Source of the DNA: Flavobacterium gelatinilyticum
GTDB taxonomy: Bacteria > Bacteroidota > Bacteroidia > Flavobacteriales > Flavobacteriaceae
Length of the DNA: 64,000 bases
Assembly: GCF_027111295.1 (NCBI RefSeq)
Contig: NZ_CP114287.1
Coordinates: 4,402,001-4,466,000 of the forward strand
Reading direction: 5' to 3'
Made by a program: the position numbers and the translations under genes. Numbering within the stretch: position 1 is the stretch's first letter; the number at the start of each line of letters is the position of its first letter. Of this stretch, positions 43,510 through 51,441 are shown piece by piece. The notes below the pieces were generated by a model. It ran no database searches and was not told where the DNA came from. It worked only from the letters and a program-made list of their open reading frames with translations.

Positions 43510-44418
43510 ATGAAAAAAATTGCATGTTTTTTACTGCTTTTTCTGGGCGGTATTATGATGGCGCAGACGGAAACCGTGCCCACAGTTAACGGTAAAAAAA
43601 TTCGGGTAACTCCAAATGGACTGGGTACTGTTGATAACGGGTTAACAGCAATAGGCGGCAAGCTGCAGCTGGGAGGTTCTTTAATAAAAGAAACAACCCT
43701 TGAAACCACTTCAACCGCTGCTTTGGCCCTGCAGGGGCTGCAGGCAGGTGCGGCTACAGATAATGTTATGGTGGTGGATGCCGGTGGAGTGATAAAATCG
43801 ATTGAAAGAGATTCTATTGGGGATAATTTAGGAAATCATATCGCTGGTAAAGATTTGAATATGAATGCAAACAGTATAAATGCTGCAAAAGACATTACGG
43901 CCACAGGTAAAACAGCTGCCGGTACAGCGGTAATTGCACTAGGTGCCGATGGGTCAATACCCATGGAAGGTTCTATAGCAGTTTCTATGGATGATGAAGG
44001 TAATATCGTTTGGAAAGATCCTGAAGTAAGTATAGCTCCAAGATTAGTTGCTTTTGCGATAGCAACAGCAGCGCGTAATAATAGTAAAGTATATTATGAC
44101 ACAAAAAAAATTGATTTAGAGAATGCATTATCCGGAGACGCGACAAATGGTACGACTTATACAGTAGCAAAAGACGGTATGTATCAGATTTTTGCTAATC
44201 TAACTGTTTACGCCGGCTCAACCTGGACTATTAGAATTTACAAAAATGGTGTGCAAATTGGAGGTATGGATGCTTCTAATGTTAATGGAGGGGCTTCGGC
44301 GTGTGCATTTGGTATTGGCGAATGTTCAGAAGGAGATAAGATAACTGTAAGGATGGAAGGTTCTGCCACAGGATATAGACCAAATTACACTAGAATTGCA
44401 GTGTATAGATTTGAATAA
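43510..44418 (+). CDS. Shared-head secreted protein 3, C1q-like C-terminal domain
   Basis: 302 residues, paralog of the preceding gene. The signal peptide MKKIACFLLLFLGGIMMAQ, head TETVPTVNGKKIRVTPNGLG and stalk GNHIAGKDLNMNANSINAAK are nearly the same. The C1q-like domain keeps VYYDTKKIDLENALSGD, TYTVAKDGMYQIFANLTV, WTIRIYKNGVQIGGMDA, FGIGECSEGDKITVRM and IAVYRFE, but surface positions between strands differ strongly from gene 2. Identity appears to fall from the head to the tip, which fits diversification of a binding surface. The leader resembles that of gene 1. Confidence 0.8.
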   Translation: MKKIACFLLLFLGGIMMAQTETVPTVNGKKIRVTPNGLGTVDNGLTAIGGKLQLGGSLIKETTLETTSTAALALQGLQAGAATDNVMVVDAGGVIKSIERDSIGDNLGNHIAGKDLNMNANSINAAKDITATGKTAAGTAVIALGADGSIPMEGSIAVSMDDEGNIVWKDPEVSIAPRLVAFAIATAARNNSKVYYDTKKIDLENALSGDATNGTTYTVAKDGMYQIFANLTVYAGSTWTIRIYKNGVQIGGMDASNVNGGASACAFGIGECSEGDKITVRMEGSATGYRPNYTRIAVYRFE

Positions 44419-44565
44419 TGTAATAGAAATTTCTTCTGGTTGGTGCTGCAGTACCGCTGCTTGTGCCAATTGAAAGAAAAGCTTATAAGTCTAAAAAAAA
44501 AGATATAAACTTTTAGGTTTTGCAAGCCATCTTTTGCATGATCTTTTTCTCTCTAAGAGAAACAA

Positions 44566-44597
44566 GGCCGTAAAGATTAATTTCTTTGCGGTTTTGG
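44566..44597 (+). terminator. Recurring CCGTAAA hairpin, copy 4
   Basis: ggccgtaaagattaatttc then tttgcggttttgg repeats the hairpin of 41711 with two changed bases. Confidence 0.55.
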
Positions 44598-44600
44598 TGT

Positions 44601-44836
44601 TGTGAGTTGTGAATTGTGAGATGTGAGATGTGAGATGTGAGTTGTGAGTTGTGAGTTGTGAGTTGTGAATTGTGATATGTGATATGTGATTTGTAATTTG
44701 TAATCTACAATCTACAATCTAAAATCTGCAATCTAAAATCTACAATCTACAATCTAAAATCTGCAATCTAAAATCTACAATCTAAAATCTACAATCTAAA
44801 ATCTAAAATCTACAATCTAAAATCTGCAATCTAAAA
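44601..44836. repeat. 7-bp-periodic repeat array, copy 3
   Basis: The heptads run GTGAGTT GTGAATT GTGAGAT, drift through GTGATAT and GTAATCT, then become ACAATCT AAAATCT GCAATCT. The last two thirds differ in sequence from the other arrays while keeping the 7-bp period. The left part is the same as arrays 1 and 2. No core segment is seen. Confidence 0.85.
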
Positions 44837-44839
44837 TTA

Positions 44840-44875
44840 AAAAATCCCAAATTCATAATCGAATTTGGGATTTTT
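44840..44875 (-). terminator. Terminator after the TPR-like gene
   Basis: The stem aaaatcccaaattc / gaatttgggatttt is followed on the minus strand by a T run, 21 bp past the stop at 44896. Confidence 0.8.
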
Positions 44876-44895
44876 ATATTAAGATATAAAGAAGT

Positions 44896-45411
44896 TTAGA
44901 TTTTCTTCATTTGTTCTTTCATCATAGAAATCTGGTCTTTCAGCATTCCCTGCTTGTCTAATTTTTTAGCTTCATTTAATAAATTAGTTGCTTCCAGTTT
45001 TCTTCTGCGGGACATGGCTACTCCGGCAAGGTTTAGTTTGGCTACAGCCAAATCCATATCCATTGATAGTCCAAGTTCGATTGCTTTTTTGAAATGTTTC
45101 TCAGCCTGAATTAAGTTAGTCTGCGAAAGCATGATTCCGTGAAGGTAATTAAAATACCCTTGTTGTTTTCTTACTAAAGCCGTTTCGGGATTTTTGATGT
45201 ATGCCAGCCATTTTTTTGCGCCTTCAAAGTCTTGTTTTCTTAATTTAAGGAAGGCTAAAAGGATAAATTCGTTTTTAAAATAAAGAAAAATAGGAATAGC
45301 AGATAATAATATAAGGAAGATTCCATTTCCAACATAGTCATCGACAATCTCGTAAACACCAGCAATTACTAGAATTCCGGCTAAAATAAGTTTGATAATT
45401 TTGTTAAACAT
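44896..45411 (-). CDS. Membrane-anchored TPR-like protein
   Basis: 171 residues. The N-terminus has two short hydrophobic helices (IIKLILAGILVIAGVYEIV and GIFLILLSAIPIFLYF), followed by a soluble helical part. Tetratricopeptide-like helix pairs are visible (FEGAKKWLAYI, YLHGIMLSQTNLIQAEKHFKKAIELG, LAVAKLNLAGVAMSRRRKLEATNLLNEAKKL). This predicts a cytoplasmic protein-interaction domain tethered to the inner membrane. It is divergent from rpmH, 168 bp away. No enzyme motif; family not named with confidence. Confidence 0.8.
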   Translation of the reverse strand: MFNKIIKLILAGILVIAGVYEIVDDYVGNGIFLILLSAIPIFLYFKNEFILLAFLKLRKQDFEGAKKWLAYIKNPETALVRKQQGYFNYLHGIMLSQTNLIQAEKHFKKAIELGLSMDMDLAVAKLNLAGVAMSRRRKLEATNLLNEAKKLDKQGMLKDQISMMKEQMKKI

Positions 45412-45475
45412 AATAGATGTATATTTGTAATTGCAAAGATAGTAAAAGGAATTAAAAATATTTTTATAAAACTGC

Positions 45476-45505
45476 TTGCCAGAAAAAAAAGTCTTTGTAT
45501 ATTTG
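45476..45505 (+). promoter_or_regulatory. Promoter of rpmH
   Basis: TTG at 45476-45478 and TATATTTG at 45498-45505 are separated by exactly 19 bp, a textbook Bacteroidota promoter, 74 bp before the ATG. Confidence 0.8.
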
Positions 45506-45579
45506 CACTCGGTTTTTGAATAACGATATCCAAAACCAAGTAAGAGTTAATTAGATACCATTTTTAAAGATACAAAGCA

Positions 45580-45741
45580 ATGAGCAAAAGAACATTTCAA
45601 CCATCGAAAAGAAAAAGAAGAAATAAGCACGGATTTATGGACAGAATGGCTTCTGCGAATGGAAGAAAAGTTCTAGCGCGTAGAAGAGCAAAAGGAAGAC
45701 ATAAATTAACTGTTTCTAGCGAGCCTAGACACAAAAAATAA
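45580..45741 (+). CDS. rpmH: 50S ribosomal protein L34
   Basis: A 53-residue, highly basic protein of the large ribosomal subunit. [20 protein letters not shown] and [20 protein letters not shown] are diagnostic of L34. The C-terminal tail [13 protein letters not shown] is the usual Bacteroidota extension relative to the 46-residue Escherichia coli protein. It has its own consensus promoter and a terminator 20 bp downstream. In many bacteria rpmH neighbours dnaA or rnpA; here those genes are absent and carB follows, so the local order is typical of Flavobacteriia rather than of the replication-origin cluster. Confidence 0.97.
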
Positions 45742-45760
45742 TGTTTTTATAAACATACAT

Positions 45761-45793
45761 AAGGCGATTACTTTTTTAGTATCGCCTTTTTTT
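45761..45793 (+). terminator. Terminator of rpmH
   Basis: The stem aaggcgat / atcgcctt has a T-rich loop and a T run after it. Confidence 0.8.
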
Positions 45794-45887
45794 ATACCTT
45801 GTCGGTAAAAAAACTCTCAACTTTCTAGTTTATAGCACACTAGAAACGTTTTTTAAAGCACTTAAATAACTACACAATACATAAAAA

Positions 45888-48743
45888 ATGCCTAAAGACA
45901 CATCAATTAAATCCGTTTTAATAATAGGTTCGGGACCTATTGTTATTGGTCAAGCTTGCGAATTCGATTATGCAGGATCTCAATCTGCACGTTCGATTCG
46001 TGAAGAAGGAATTGAAGTTATCTTGATTAACTCAAATCCAGCGACAATTATGACCGACCCATCCATGGCCGATCATATTTATTTGAAACCATTAACTACA
46101 AAATCGATTATTGAAATTCTGAAGGAACATCCGCAAATTGATGCTGTTTTGCCAACAATGGGAGGACAGACAGCATTGAACCTGTGTCTGGAAGCTGAAG
46201 AAAAAGGAATCTGGCAGGATTTTGGAGTAAGATTGATTGGTGTTGATGTAAACGCAATTAATATTACTGAGGACAGAGAGCAGTTTAAACAGCTTTTAGA
46301 AAAAATAAACGTTCCTACTGCACCGGCAAAAACAGCTACTTCTTACTTAGAAGGAAAAGAAATTGCTCAGGAATTTGGTTTTCCGCTTGTAATTCGTCCT
46401 TCGTTTACACTTGGAGGAACCGGAGCGGCTGTGGTTTACAAAAAAGAAGATTTTGATGAGCTTTTAACCCGCGGACTTGAAGCTTCTCCAATTCACGAAG
46501 TTTTAATAGACAAAGCTTTGATGGGATGGAAAGAGTACGAATTAGAGCTTTTAAGAGATAAAAATGACAACGTTGTCATTATCTGTTCTATCGAAAACAT
46601 GGACCCAATGGGAATCCATACAGGAGATTCGATTACAGTGGCACCGGCAATGACATTATCTGATACCACTTTCCAGAAATTACGTGACTATGCGATCTTA
46701 ATGATGAGAAGCATTGGAAACTTTGCGGGAGGATGTAACGTACAATTTGCAGTTTCGCCGGACGAAAAAGAAGACATTGTAGCTATCGAGATCAACCCTC
46801 GTGTATCCCGTTCTTCGGCTTTAGCATCAAAAGCAACCGGATATCCAATTGCGAAAATCGCTTCTAAACTGGCTTTAGGATACAACTTAGATGAATTGCA
46901 AAACCAAATTACAAAATCTACTTCGGCTCTTTTTGAACCAACTTTAGATTATGTAATCGTAAAAATACCACGTTGGAACTTTGATAAATTTGAAGGTTCA
47001 GACAGAACTTTAGGTCTTCAGATGAAATCTGTAGGTGAGGTTATGGGAATTGGACGTTCTTTCCAGGAGGCACTTCACAAAGCAACCCAGTCTCTTGAAA
47101 TTAAGAGAAATGGTTTAGGAGCTGACGGAAAAGGCTATAAAGACTACGAGCAGATTATCGATAAACTGACTTATGCAAGCTGGGACCGTGTTTTTGTAAT
47201 TTATGATGCCATTGCAATGGGAATTCCGTTGAGCACTATTCATGAAATTACAAGAATCGATATGTGGTTCTTAAAACAATACGAAGAGCTTTATACTTTA
47301 GAAAAAGAAATTTCAAACTACAAAATTTCTGATCTTCCTAAAGAATTGCTGCTTGAAGCAAAACAAAAAGGTTTTGCCGACAGACAAATTGCTCACATGA
47401 TGAACTGCCTTGAAAGTGAAGTGCATACTTTGCGTATGGAGCAAAAAATCAACCGAGTGTTTAAATTAGTTGATACCTGTGCGGCTGAGTTTAAAGCACA
47501 GACTCCATATTATTATTCGACTTTTGAAGCAGAAATCGAAAAAGCAGACGGACAACGTTTTGTAGATAACGAAAGTATTGTAACAGATAAAAAGAAAGTA
47601 ATTGTTTTAGGTTCAGGACCAAACAGAATCGGGCAGGGAATCGAGTTTGATTACTCTTGTGTACACGGCGTTTTGGCAGCAAAAGAATGCGGTTACGAAA
47701 CGATCATGATTAACTGTAATCCTGAAACAGTTTCTACAGATTTTGATACGGCTGATAAATTATACTTTGAACCGGTTTTCTGGGAGCATATTTATGATAT
47801 TATCCAGCACGAAAAACCGGAAGGTGTAATTGTTCAGTTAGGCGGGCAAACGGCTCTTAAATTGGCTGATAAACTTTCTAAATACGGTGTAAAAATCATC
47901 GGAACGAGCTTCGATGCTCTTGACTTAGCTGAGGACAGAGGACGTTTCTCTGACTTGCTGACGGAGTTAAATATTCCTTTCCCAAGATTCGGAATCGCTG
48001 AAACGGCAGACGAAGCTTCGAAATTAGCAGATAGTTTAGATTTCCCTCTTTTAATTCGTCCTTCTTATGTATTAGGAGGTCAGGGAATGAAAATTGTAAT
48101 CAACAAAAAAGAGCTTGAAGAGCACGTTATCGATTTGTTGAAAGCAATTCCTGGAAACAAATTACTTTTAGATCACTATTTGGCCGGAGCAATCGAAGCC
48201 GAAGCAGATGCTATTTGTGATGCTGACGGAAATGTTTACATCATCGGGATTATGGAGCACATCGAACCTTGCGGTGTTCACTCCGGAGATAGTAACGCGA
48301 CACTGCCTCCTTTTAACTTAGGAGAGTTTGTAATGCAGCAAATAAAAGATCATACACATAAAATCGCCAGAGCTTTAAAAACAGTTGGTTTAATCAATAT
48401 CCAATTCGCGATTAAAGACGATACGGTTTACATTATCGAGGCAAACCCAAGAGCTTCAAGAACGGTTCCGTTTATTGCAAAAGCTTACGGAGAACCATAT
48501 GTGAACTACGCTACAAAAGTAATGTTAGGTCATAATAAAGTAACTGACTTTGATTTTAATCCGCAGTTAAACGGATATGCTATCAAACAGCCGGTTTTCT
48601 CTTTCAGCAAATTCCCGAATGTAAACAAAGCATTAGGGCCGGAGATGAAATCAACAGGAGAAAGCATCTTGTTTATTGATGACTTAAAAGACGACCAATT
48701 CTACGAATTGTACTCTAGAAGAAAAATGTATTTGAGTAAATAA
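45888..48743 (+). CDS. carB: Carbamoyl-phosphate synthase large subunit, lacking the allosteric domain
   Basis: 951 residues; makes carbamoyl phosphate from bicarbonate, ammonia (channelled from CarA) and two ATP for pyrimidine and arginine synthesis. Two homologous halves are evident: IGSGPIVIGQACEFDYAG and LGSGPNRIGQGIEFDYSCVH begin them, and the ATP-grasp loops FPLVIRPSFTLGGTGAAVV and FPLLIRPSYVLGGQGMKIV mark the two active sites. The oligomerisation region lies between about 400 and 550. The protein stops at DDQFYELYSRRKMYLSK, where the roughly 130-residue MGS-like allosteric domain of the Escherichia coli enzyme (1073 residues) would begin, so UMP and ornithine control through that domain is absent. 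carA is not in the window. Confidence 0.96.
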   Translation: MPKDTSIKSVLIIGSGPIVIGQACEFDYAGSQSARSIREEGIEVILINSNPATIMTDPSMADHIYLKPLTTKSIIEILKEHPQIDAVLPTMGGQTALNLCLEAEEKGIWQDFGVRLIGVDVNAINITEDREQFKQLLEKINVPTAPAKTATSYLEGKEIAQEFGFPLVIRPSFTLGGTGAAVVYKKEDFDELLTRGLEASPIHEVLIDKALMGWKEYELELLRDKNDNVVIICSIENMDPMGIHTGDSITVAPAMTLSDTTFQKLRDYAILMMRSIGNFAGGCNVQFAVSPDEKEDIVAIEINPRVSRSSALASKATGYPIAKIASKLALGYNLDELQNQITKSTSALFEPTLDYVIVKIPRWNFDKFEGSDRTLGLQMKSVGEVMGIGRSFQEALHKATQSLEIKRNGLGADGKGYKDYEQIIDKLTYASWDRVFVIYDAIAMGIPLSTIHEITRIDMWFLKQYEELYTLEKEISNYKISDLPKELLLEAKQKGFADRQIAHMMNCLESEVHTLRMEQKINRVFKLVDTCAAEFKAQTPYYYSTFEAEIEKADGQRFVDNESIVTDKKKVIVLGSGPNRIGQGIEFDYSCVHGVLAAKECGYETIMINCNPETVSTDFDTADKLYFEPVFWEHIYDIIQHEKPEGVIVQLGGQTALKLADKLSKYGVKIIGTSFDALDLAEDRGRFSDLLTELNIPFPRFGIAETADEASKLADSLDFPLLIRPSYVLGGQGMKIVINKKELEEHVIDLLKAIPGNKLLLDHYLAGAIEAEADAICDADGNVYIIGIMEHIEPCGVHSGDSNATLPPFNLGEFVMQQIKDHTHKIARALKTVGLINIQFAIKDDTVYIIEANPRASRTVPFIAKAYGEPYVNYATKVMLGHNKVTDFDFNPQLNGYAIKQPVFSFSKFPNVNKALGPEMKSTGESILFIDDLKDDQFYELYSRRKMYLSK

Positions 48744-48758
48744 TCTCAGATTTTTATA

Positions 48759-48791
48759 AAAAAAGCTCCAATGAAAATTGGAGCTTTTTTG
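48759..48791. terminator. Bidirectional terminator between carB and a lipoprotein gene
   Basis: The perfect stem aaaaaagctccaat / attggagctttttt with a four-base loop lies between convergent genes. Confidence 0.88.
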
Positions 48792-48808
48792 GTTTTATAT
48801 GTTTTGTA

Positions 48809-49354
48809 TTAATACGCTACATCGTATTTGTAATTAAAAGTACCCTCTGTTACTGTTGTGGTAACAGGATTTTCAGCACTGATAGGTTTTGAATAATCCT
48901 CAACACATTTAAAAGAAAAAGTTCCCTTAACTGTTTTGGCTGTTAAGTCAACTGCTGTTACAGATAAAGTCCCTTCTGCTACATATTGAATGTTTGCTTT
49001 GCTGTTGATTGTCGATTTAATTTCTGTTTTAGAAGCATCGTAAGTATCAGGAGAAATAGAATAAGTTCCCACTTTAAGATCGCTTCTTTTGATGAAAAGA
49101 ACTATTTCGTCGAACCCTTTTCTTCCCTGAAGCTGGATATATTCCGCTGCAGGATAATACGTGAACAACGGTTTTGTAGCAAAGTTTGAATTGAACGGAT
49201 TATTCACTTCCCATAAAGTTCCGTCGACTTTTGCAGTCATGGCAAATTCTGATACCGGAGTGCTGTCGTCCGGTGTTTCAGTGTTGTTGTCATCGCTAGA
49301 ACAGCTGTTTAAAATTACGACTAAAAATAGTAATAAGGCTTTTGGTATTTTCAT
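48809..49354 (-). CDS. Lipoprotein, DUF6252-like (paralog A)
   Basis: 181 residues with a lipoprotein signal (MKIPKALLLFLVVILNSC, lipobox LNSC) and an acidic linker (SSDDNNTETPDDSTP), a combination typical of surface-exposed Bacteroidota lipoproteins. The mature beta-rich domain has FAMTAKVDGTLWEVNNPF near its start and KTVKGTFSFKCVEDYSKPIS and TEGTFNYKYD near its end. The gene at 49526 is a clear paralog. The DUF6252 label is by resemblance; function unknown. Confidence 0.82.
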   Translation of the reverse strand: MKIPKALLLFLVVILNSCSSDDNNTETPDDSTPVSEFAMTAKVDGTLWEVNNPFNSNFATKPLFTYYPAAEYIQLQGRKGFDEIVLFIKRSDLKVGTYSISPDTYDASKTEIKSTINSKANIQYVAEGTLSVTAVDLTAKTVKGTFSFKCVEDYSKPISAENPVTTTVTEGTFNYKYDVAY

Positions 49355-49442
49355 TTTGGATAAAATTTGTTAAGCCGTAAATGTAAATAAATATGGGTTA
49401 TTATTTTGCTGCGGTTAAAGAAATATTGATGTATTAATAATA

Positions 49443-49475
49443 TAAAAAGCTCCGGCATTGGCTGGAGCTTTTTGA
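49443..49475 (-). terminator. Terminator after lipoprotein paralog B
   Basis: aaaaagctccggcattggc then tggagcttttt; the stem is gctcc / ggagc extended by A-T pairs. The same sequence recurs at 50840-50872. Confidence 0.8.
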
Positions 49476-49525
49476 GTTGTTCAGTTTTGTTAAATGTCGA
49501 TCTTTAAAGCCTTTGAGCTTTTCCT

Positions 49526-50137
49526 TTAATTGTAATAATAATTAAAAGTACCATCGGTTATTTTAATCGAATACGGATTAGAAGAGCTTAACGGCTCAGG
49601 TTTTTGAACGCAGTAAAAAGAAAATGTACCGGCGGCTCTTTTGACTTTTTTGTTAAGTGCAGTTATTGATATGCTGCCTTTTAATATATGCTGAGGCCTG
49701 TTGTTGATCTTAAAGTTAGCTTCAATTTGAGTATCGAATGGATTATAAGTTTCTAATTTAAAAGAATAAGTGCCAATGGCGAGATTTTTTCGATTAATGT
49801 ACAGTGTAATTTGAGATGTTCCGTTTTTTCCATCTAATTGAATAAAATCTTTGGCCGGATATTCCGGTAATGAAGGCTTTGTTGCAGTATTTGTGCCAAA
49901 TGGATTATTTACTTCCCACAAAACCCTGTGAGCATCCTTCTTAATAAGAGTGTCAGGGATTGTAACATACACATTAGCAGTCATTGCAAATTTTGAAATA
50001 GGAAAATCTTTTTCTGCCGTATCATTTTCCTTTTCAATATCATTTTTAGCAGTATCTGTCATGCTGTTTTCACTCTCGCTTGAACAACTGTTTAGCACAA
50101 GTAATAATAAAATTAATAAGGTTTTTGTTGTTTTCAT
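49526..50137 (-). CDS. Lipoprotein, DUF6252-like (paralog B)
   Basis: 203 residues, tandem paralog of the gene ending at 48809. Lipoprotein signal MKTTKTLLILLLLVLNSC with lipobox LNSC. A longer acidic linker (SSESENSMTDTAKNDIEKEND) precedes FAMTANVYVTI, an insertion (PDTLIKKDAHR) and LWEVNNPFGTNTATKPSLPEYPAKDFIQLDGKNG. The end RAAGTFSFYCVQKPEPLSSSNPYSIKITDGTFNYYYN aligns with paralog A. The duplication probably carried its terminator along. Surface location inferred; function unknown. Confidence 0.82.
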   Translation of the reverse strand: MKTTKTLLILLLLVLNSCSSESENSMTDTAKNDIEKENDTAEKDFPISKFAMTANVYVTIPDTLIKKDAHRVLWEVNNPFGTNTATKPSLPEYPAKDFIQLDGKNGTSQITLYINRKNLAIGTYSFKLETYNPFDTQIEANFKINNRPQHILKGSISITALNKKVKRAAGTFSFYCVQKPEPLSSSNPYSIKITDGTFNYYYN

Positions 50138-50404
50138 TTTGTAATATTTAATGGGTGTGAATTAAAGTAAACCTGGCTGTAAGAAATGTTCTAAATGTCT
50201 TACAGTTCAAACTCATTTTTTAAAAGAGATGAATAAACTTCGTTATCATGCAGCATCATTATAAATCAATGCAAATTTGATTATAATACAATTGTATTGC
50301 GTAATATAAATCGCATAAAATTTGTTGTTTCCGCTTTTTATGTCGCTTATTTTGTAGCGTAATTCTGTTTGTTTTTATTATTTTAGCTTAAAACTTTATA
50401 TTTT

Positions 50405-50791
50405 ATGCAAACAGAGATTGTAAATAAAATAAAGAAAATACGCTTAGAAAAAGGATTATCAGTACAAGAGATGGCAGACAAACTCAATATAGATCTTTCT
50501 GCATATTCACGCTTAGAGTCTGGTAATACTTTTACCTGGGGGAAATATTTAGAAGATATTCTGATTATTTTTGAAGTGTCTCCGGAATCGTTTTTTAAAG
50601 GTATAATGGGGAAAAAAAGTAATCACAAAAATAAAAACGCTTTGACTGAAGAGAATATTTTTTTTGAAAAAATATATTTTGAATATAAAGAGATGGTTGA
50701 AAAAATGGAATATTTATACGGTCAAAGACTTAAGGATAAAGATGAAATTATAGCATATCTAAAAAGAATGAATAAAGACTGCGGTGATTAA
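50405..50791 (+). CDS. XRE-family helix-turn-helix regulator
   Basis: 128 residues. The N-terminal XRE domain (about 5-62: IVNKIKKIRLEKGLSVQEMADKLNIDLSAYSRLESGNTFTWGKYLEDILIIFEV) is clear, with SVQEMADKLNID as the helix-turn-helix start and YSRLESG at the recognition helix. A charged C-terminal region (FFEKIYFEYKEMVEKMEYLYGQRLKDKDEIIAYLKRM) is likely a coiled coil. Such regulators are common next to accessory genes in Bacteroidota. TATTTTAG lies about 25 bp upstream. The target is unknown. Confidence 0.88.
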   Translation: MQTEIVNKIKKIRLEKGLSVQEMADKLNIDLSAYSRLESGNTFTWGKYLEDILIIFEVSPESFFKGIMGKKSNHKNKNALTEENIFFEKIYFEYKEMVEKMEYLYGQRLKDKDEIIAYLKRMNKDCGD

Positions 50792-50839
50792 TTTATTTTT
50801 TACTTAATAAAAAGTCTCTCTTTGTTAAGATGAAGATCA

Positions 50840-50872
50840 AAAAAAAGCTCCGGCATTGGCTGGAGCTTTTTT
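50840..50872. terminator. Bidirectional terminator between XRE gene and YiaA/B gene
   Basis: aaaaagctccggcattggc then tggagctttttt, identical in its core to the terminator at 49443-49475. It lies between convergent genes. Confidence 0.85.
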
Positions 50873-50884
50873 ATATATTTTGAA

Positions 50885-51283
50885 TTATTCAGTTTTGTTA
50901 AATGCCATATTGTCTCTGGTATTTTTTTGGACAGAAATTGCACCAAATAAAGCTAGTAAAAAGGCAAAGGCATAGAAACCTTTTTCACTTGGTAAAATAG
51001 TTGCATTTATTAATCCGATGACTAATAGAGCAACAGATAATAGTGTTCCAAACCAGCAGATTCCATAATAAATATTGGTTACAGGAAGGTTTTCAAGCCT
51101 GTCTCTAACACTTTTCTGCAATGAAACTACACCAAAAAGACCGAACATTAGTACAGTAAAATAGTATCCCTTTTCATTTAGCTGCATTTCTGCTCTTGCC
51201 AGTCCTACTATAAATCCCACTGTCCCTGCGGCTAATGCTACCCAGGATGCCGCTATAAAAGCGATTGAAGTTTTTTGTATCAT
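50885..51283 (-). CDS. YiaA/YiaB family inner membrane protein
   Basis: A 132-residue protein with four transmembrane helices in two repeats. Each repeat is a helix pair followed by the signature LFGVVSLQKSVRDRLENLPV (residues about 45-65) or LFGAISVQKNTRDNMAFNK (about 110-130). These QK(S/N)xRD motifs are diagnostic of the YiaA/YiaB family. It is located in the inner membrane; its function is not established. The N-terminus MIQKTSIAFIAASWVALAAG gives a natural start. Confidence 0.9.
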   Translation of the reverse strand: MIQKTSIAFIAASWVALAAGTVGFIVGLARAEMQLNEKGYYFTVLMFGLFGVVSLQKSVRDRLENLPVTNIYYGICWFGTLLSVALLVIGLINATILPSEKGFYAFAFLLALFGAISVQKNTRDNMAFNKTE

Positions 51284-51395
51284 GTTAAATTAATTTATTG
51301 ATCTGCAAATATAATTAATCTGATTACAAAAAGTAAGTTTAATCTTTCATTTATGTAATTTGATATCGTTTGATGTTTTGTGATTGTATAAAATA

Positions 51396-51419
51396 AAAAA
51401 GCTCCATAAAGGAGCTTTC
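51396..51419 (-). terminator. Terminator of the ECF sigma operon
   Basis: The stem gctcc / ggagc extended by aaa/ttt pairs, with a five-base loop, is followed on the minus strand by a T run, 23 bp past the last gene. Confidence 0.75.
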
Positions 51420-51441
51420 TGATTGTAAAAAGTAAGATGTA

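Larger units (their letters stand above)
44419..44895. other. 477-bp gap with duplicated 3' sequence, hairpin and repeat array
   Basis: Holds a 3' sequence shared with the spacer at 43036, the hairpin at 44566-44597, the repeat array at 44601-44836 and the terminator at 44840-44875. No gene seen. Confidence 0.6.

Noticed and set aside
34458..44418. Prophage or phage-tail island
   Set aside because: The repressor-like gene and fibre-like tips recall phage, but no capsid, terminase, portal, tail-tube or lysis gene is present.
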